From: CAZAOY01 sp964486925
Lineage (GTDB): Bacteria; Bacillota; Clostridia; Oscillospirales; Ruminococcaceae
Direction of reading: 5' to 3'
Assembly: GCA_964486925.1 (NCBI GenBank)
Contig: CAZAOY010000082.1
Span: 1-5,984, forward strand
DNA: 5,984 nucleotides
Positions 4,268-5,984 of the stretch are shown here, piece by piece. Each line of letters opens with the position of its first letter. Position 1 is the first letter of the stretch. The notes beneath the pieces were generated by a model, which saw nothing but the letters and a program-made list of their open reading frames with translations, was not told the DNA's origin and made no database searches. The position numbers were made by a program, and so were the translations under genes.

Positions 4268-5422
4268 AAATTTTCAATCGAAAACGAAACTAATAACAAT
4301 GTAAACATTAAGATAATTGGTGTTGGCGGGGGCGGCGGAAACGCTGTAAACCGTATGATATCATCAGGGATGCAAGGGGTAGACTTTATTGCAATTAATA
4401 CCGACCTTCAAGCGCTTGACAAGTCGTTAGCGCCTACTAAGCTAAATATTGGTGCTAAGCTAACAGAGGGCAGAGGAGCGGGCGGTGACCCTAATAAGGG
4501 TGCTTTATCGGCGGAGGAAAGCCGTGACGAGATCGCTTCGGTAATAAAGGGTGCGCAGATGGTATTTGTTACCTCCGGTATGGGCGGGGGAACCGGTACT
4601 GGTGCTATTCCTATCGTTGCAGAGATTGCAAAGAAGATGGGGATACTTACTATCGGGGTGGTTACAAGACCGTTCTTCTTCGAGGGAAAACAGCGCTCGA
4701 GAAAGGCTAATGAGGGTATTGCCTACCTATTTAATCAGGTAGATTCACTTGTGGTTATCCCAAATGATAAGCTAACACAGCTAGGACAGAAGGATATTTC
4801 GGTTGAGGATGCCTTTACTATGGCGGACGAGGTTTTAAGACAGGGGATTAAGAGTATCTCCGACCTTATAAACGTGCCTGGTATCGTTAACCTTGACTTT
4901 GCGGATATTAGCGCTATACTAAAGGATGCGGGATATGCTCATATGGGCGTTGGACAGGCTACAGGAAAGGACAAAGCCGAGCTTGCGGCTAAGATGGCGG
5001 TATCCAGTCCGTTACTTGAAACTAAGATTGACGGTGCTCGTGGTATTATCATTAACATTACCGCTTCAAGGGATCTTTCTATCTTCGACGCTCAGCTTGC
5101 TACCGAGATTATTCAGGATCTTGCTGACCCAGAGGTGGACATCTACTGGGGCTTTGCGATTGACGATAATCTAAACGACGAGATTAAGATTACCGTTATC
5201 GCTACAGGATTTGGCAACGGCAAAGAGGTTATGATGCAGGAAACGGCGAAGGCAACTACGCAAAACACCCAAAAGTCCTTTGGAAACACAAATCCAATCA
5301 CTAAGCACACCCCAACAGCAACTGTAACTACCGCTACCGTTTCAACAGAACCAGCGCCGGCTACAGACAACACAGCTACCGATATGGACATTGAGGACAT
5401 ATTAAATATATTTAAGAAATAA
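4265..5422 (+). CDS. ftsZ: Cell-division GTPase FtsZ
   Basis: A 385-aa tubulin homologue that polymerises with GTP into the cytoplasmic Z-ring and recruits the divisome. Features in order: a short N-terminal tail (1-13); the nucleotide-binding loop VGGGGGNAVNRM (20-31); NTDLQAL (45-51); the tubulin signature GGGTGTG (107-113); RPFFFEG (135-141); PNDKL (166-170); and the T7 synergy loop N209-L-D211-F-A-D214, whose Asp residues complete the GTPase site of the neighbouring subunit. The core ends at about residue 316. A Thr/Ala/Pro-rich linker (about 317-372) follows, then a C-terminal peptide, DMDIEDILNIFKK (373-385), the site that usually binds FtsA, SepF or ZapA-type partners. All key residues are present and length is normal. 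The start codon is TTG. ftsA is absent from its usual upstream place, so another membrane tether, for example SepF, is expected elsewhere (inference). Confidence 0.97.
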   Translation: MKFSIENETNNNVNIKIIGVGGGGGNAVNRMISSGMQGVDFIAINTDLQALDKSLAPTKLNIGAKLTEGRGAGGDPNKGALSAEESRDEIASVIKGAQMVFVTSGMGGGTGTGAIPIVAEIAKKMGILTIGVVTRPFFFEGKQRSRKANEGIAYLFNQVDSLVVIPNDKLTQLGQKDISVEDAFTMADEVLRQGIKSISDLINVPGIVNLDFADISAILKDAGYAHMGVGQATGKDKAELAAKMAVSSPLLETKIDGARGIIINITASRDLSIFDAQLATEIIQDLADPEVDIYWGFAIDDNLNDEIKITVIATGFGNGKEVMMQETAKATTQNTQKSFGNTNPITKHTPTATVTTATVSTEPAPATDNTATDMDIEDILNIFKK

Positions 5423-5433
5423 TTAATCAGCAA

Positions 5434-5473
5434 TAAAACAACAAAAACGATGACAATTGTTTTTGTTGTTTTA
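5434..5473 (+). terminator. A/T-rich hairpin terminator after ftsZ
   Basis: A perfect 15-bp inverted repeat (5434-5448 with 5459-5473) starts 11 nt after the ftsZ stop, with a 10-nt loop. Only three of the 15 pairs are G-C. The 3' arm is itself T-rich (GTTTTTGTTGTTTT) and can serve as the U tract; the 5' arm is A-rich, so the element is symmetric and may act in both directions. It separates ftsZ from the next gene. Confidence 0.6.
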
Positions 5474-5495
5474 GCGTATACAAAGTAAAAATTTA

Positions 5496-5509
5496 TGGAG
5501 GAAATTATG
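5496..5509 (+). promoter_or_regulatory. Ribosome binding site deciding the monooxygenase-like start
   Basis: GGAGG (5497-5501) lies 5 nt before the ATG at 5507. The upstream in-frame ATG at 5495 overlaps the ribosome site itself and has no site of its own, so 5507 is the better start. Confidence 0.75.
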
Positions 5510-5794
5510 ATTTCAATTTTAGCAACCAGCTACATTAAACCGGAGTGTCGTGAGGAGTACCTAAGCCTAGTACCGGAGCTAATCGAAAAGAGCAACCAAG
5601 AAGAAGGGTGCAGAGGTTATGATCTTTATGAGGATATAGCAGAGCCTAACAAGTTTACCATGGTAGAGTTTTGGGTAGATCAAGCGGCGATTGATGCGCA
5701 CAACTCATCCGAGCATTTTACTAGAATAGTACCAAAATTTGCGGCGATGACCGCTAAGGATTCCGATGTAACACTACATAATAAGGTGTTTTAG
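5507..5794 (+). CDS. Antibiotic biosynthesis monooxygenase (ABM)-domain protein, putative quinol monooxygenase-like
   Basis: A 95-aa protein made of a single ferredoxin-like ABM domain, as in the small YgiN-type quinol monooxygenases and related cofactor-free oxygenases. Family traits are the N-terminal strand MISILATSYIKPE, the helix with L25-I-E-K, the motif EEGCRGYDLYED (32-43), the strand KFTMVEFW (49-56), and the helix with A64-H65-N-S-S-E-H70-F that carries the two typical histidines. These proteins are dimeric and usually cytoplasmic. The substrate is unknown, and many family members are only assigned by fold. The start was chosen at 5507 on its ribosome site. It follows the ftsZ terminator hairpin, and no strong promoter is visible in the short gap, so read-through or a weak promoter is likely. 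No functional link to division is implied. Confidence 0.85.
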   Translation: MISILATSYIKPECREEYLSLVPELIEKSNQEEGCRGYDLYEDIAEPNKFTMVEFWVDQAAIDAHNSSEHFTRIVPKFAAMTAKDSDVTLHNKVF

Positions 5795-5848
5795 GGAATA
5801 CTTTAATATATAGTCCTGCCGTTACAGTTTGTCGGTGCAATCTTAAGG

Positions 5849-5984
5849 GGTTGGCTACTTTTTGGGGGTGACATCTTTGGGGTGGTTACTTTTGAGGGGT
5901 GACATCGTTGGGTGGTTACATCTTATGGATGACATCTTTGGGGTGGTTACTTTTGAGGGGTGACATCGTTGGGTGGTTACATCT
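5849..5984 (+). repeat. Hierarchical G-rich tandem repeat running off the window edge
   Basis: From 5870 to 5923 the 54-base sequence is repeated exactly at 5931-5984, giving a 61-bp period. Each 61-bp unit consists of a 31-bp (5870-5900) and a 30-bp (5901-5930) subunit that both begin GACATC(T/G)TTG and contain GGTGGTTAC. Each subunit splits again into motifs of about 15 bp of the type GGTGACATC/GGTTACATC. A degenerate copy (GGTTGGCTACTTTTTG) begins at 5849. There is no conserved reading frame through the array, as the period is not a multiple of three. The array continues beyond the window, so its full size and partner are unknown. Candidates are a transposon end with repeated transposase sites, or a minisatellite. 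Confidence 0.85.

Noticed and set aside
5143..5433. 96-residue minus-strand frame over the end of ftsZ
   Set aside because: Val/Ala-rich antisense translation of the Thr/Ala-rich FtsZ linker, without a ribosome site or motifs.
5814..5840. Terminator after the monooxygenase-like gene
   Set aside because: The only stem needs two G-U wobbles around a 3-bp core and no T run follows.
5864..5960. G-quadruplex-forming sequence
   Set aside because: G runs of 3-5 are present, but the loops between them are longer than about 7 nt, so a canonical quadruplex is not supported.
5849..5984. CRISPR array
   Set aside because: Repeats are contiguous and nested, with no unique spacers between identical repeats and no cas genes in view.

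Overview
The window reads as chromosomal DNA of a low-to-moderate-GC Gram-positive bacterium, most likely a clostridial-type Bacillota. The reasons are a DivIB/FtsQ-type division protein directly upstream of ftsZ with no ftsA between them, strong GGAGG-type ribosome binding sites, use of GTG and TTG starts, and extended -10 (TGnTATAAT-like) promoters. Genus cannot be fixed from the sequence alone.

Left part (1-1850, minus strand): a two-gene unit. A cupin/AraC-family regulator (930-1850) comes first and overlaps a TIM-barrel sugar phosphate isomerase/epimerase-like gene (89-943) by 14 nt. Two hairpins (15-44 and 55-80) lie just past the isomerase stop, and the distal one probably terminates the transcript. 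A plausible extended -10 promoter and a short dyad lie upstream of the regulator. The pair looks like a small sugar- or polyol-responsive module; no transporter or kinase is in view.

Middle (1851-3696): a divergent intergenic region with two plausible plus-strand promoters leads into a GNAT acetyltransferase (2100-2549), then a divIB/ftsQ-type cell-division gene (2635-3696) with a very basic N-terminus, one membrane segment, a POTRA/FtsQ domain and an extracytoplasmic Ser-rich tail.

Right part (3697-5984): a 568-nt gene-free stretch holds a strong-looking promoter preceded by an almost pure A/T tract. It implies a leader of about 250 nt, carrying several inverted repeats, ahead of ftsZ (4265-5422, TTG start). 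An A/T-rich 15-bp hairpin separates ftsZ from a small antibiotic-biosynthesis-monooxygenase-fold gene (5507-5794). The window ends inside a hierarchical G-rich tandem repeat (about 15-bp motif, 30/31-bp units, 61-bp period) that runs off the edge and may be the end of a mobile element or a minisatellite.

ftsQ and ftsZ act together in division: FtsZ forms the cytoplasmic ring and DivIB/FtsQ is part of the membrane FtsQLB subcomplex. The other genes look like unrelated neighbours. I see no complete undescribed system. The most unusual features are the right-edge repeat array and the long structured ftsZ leader.
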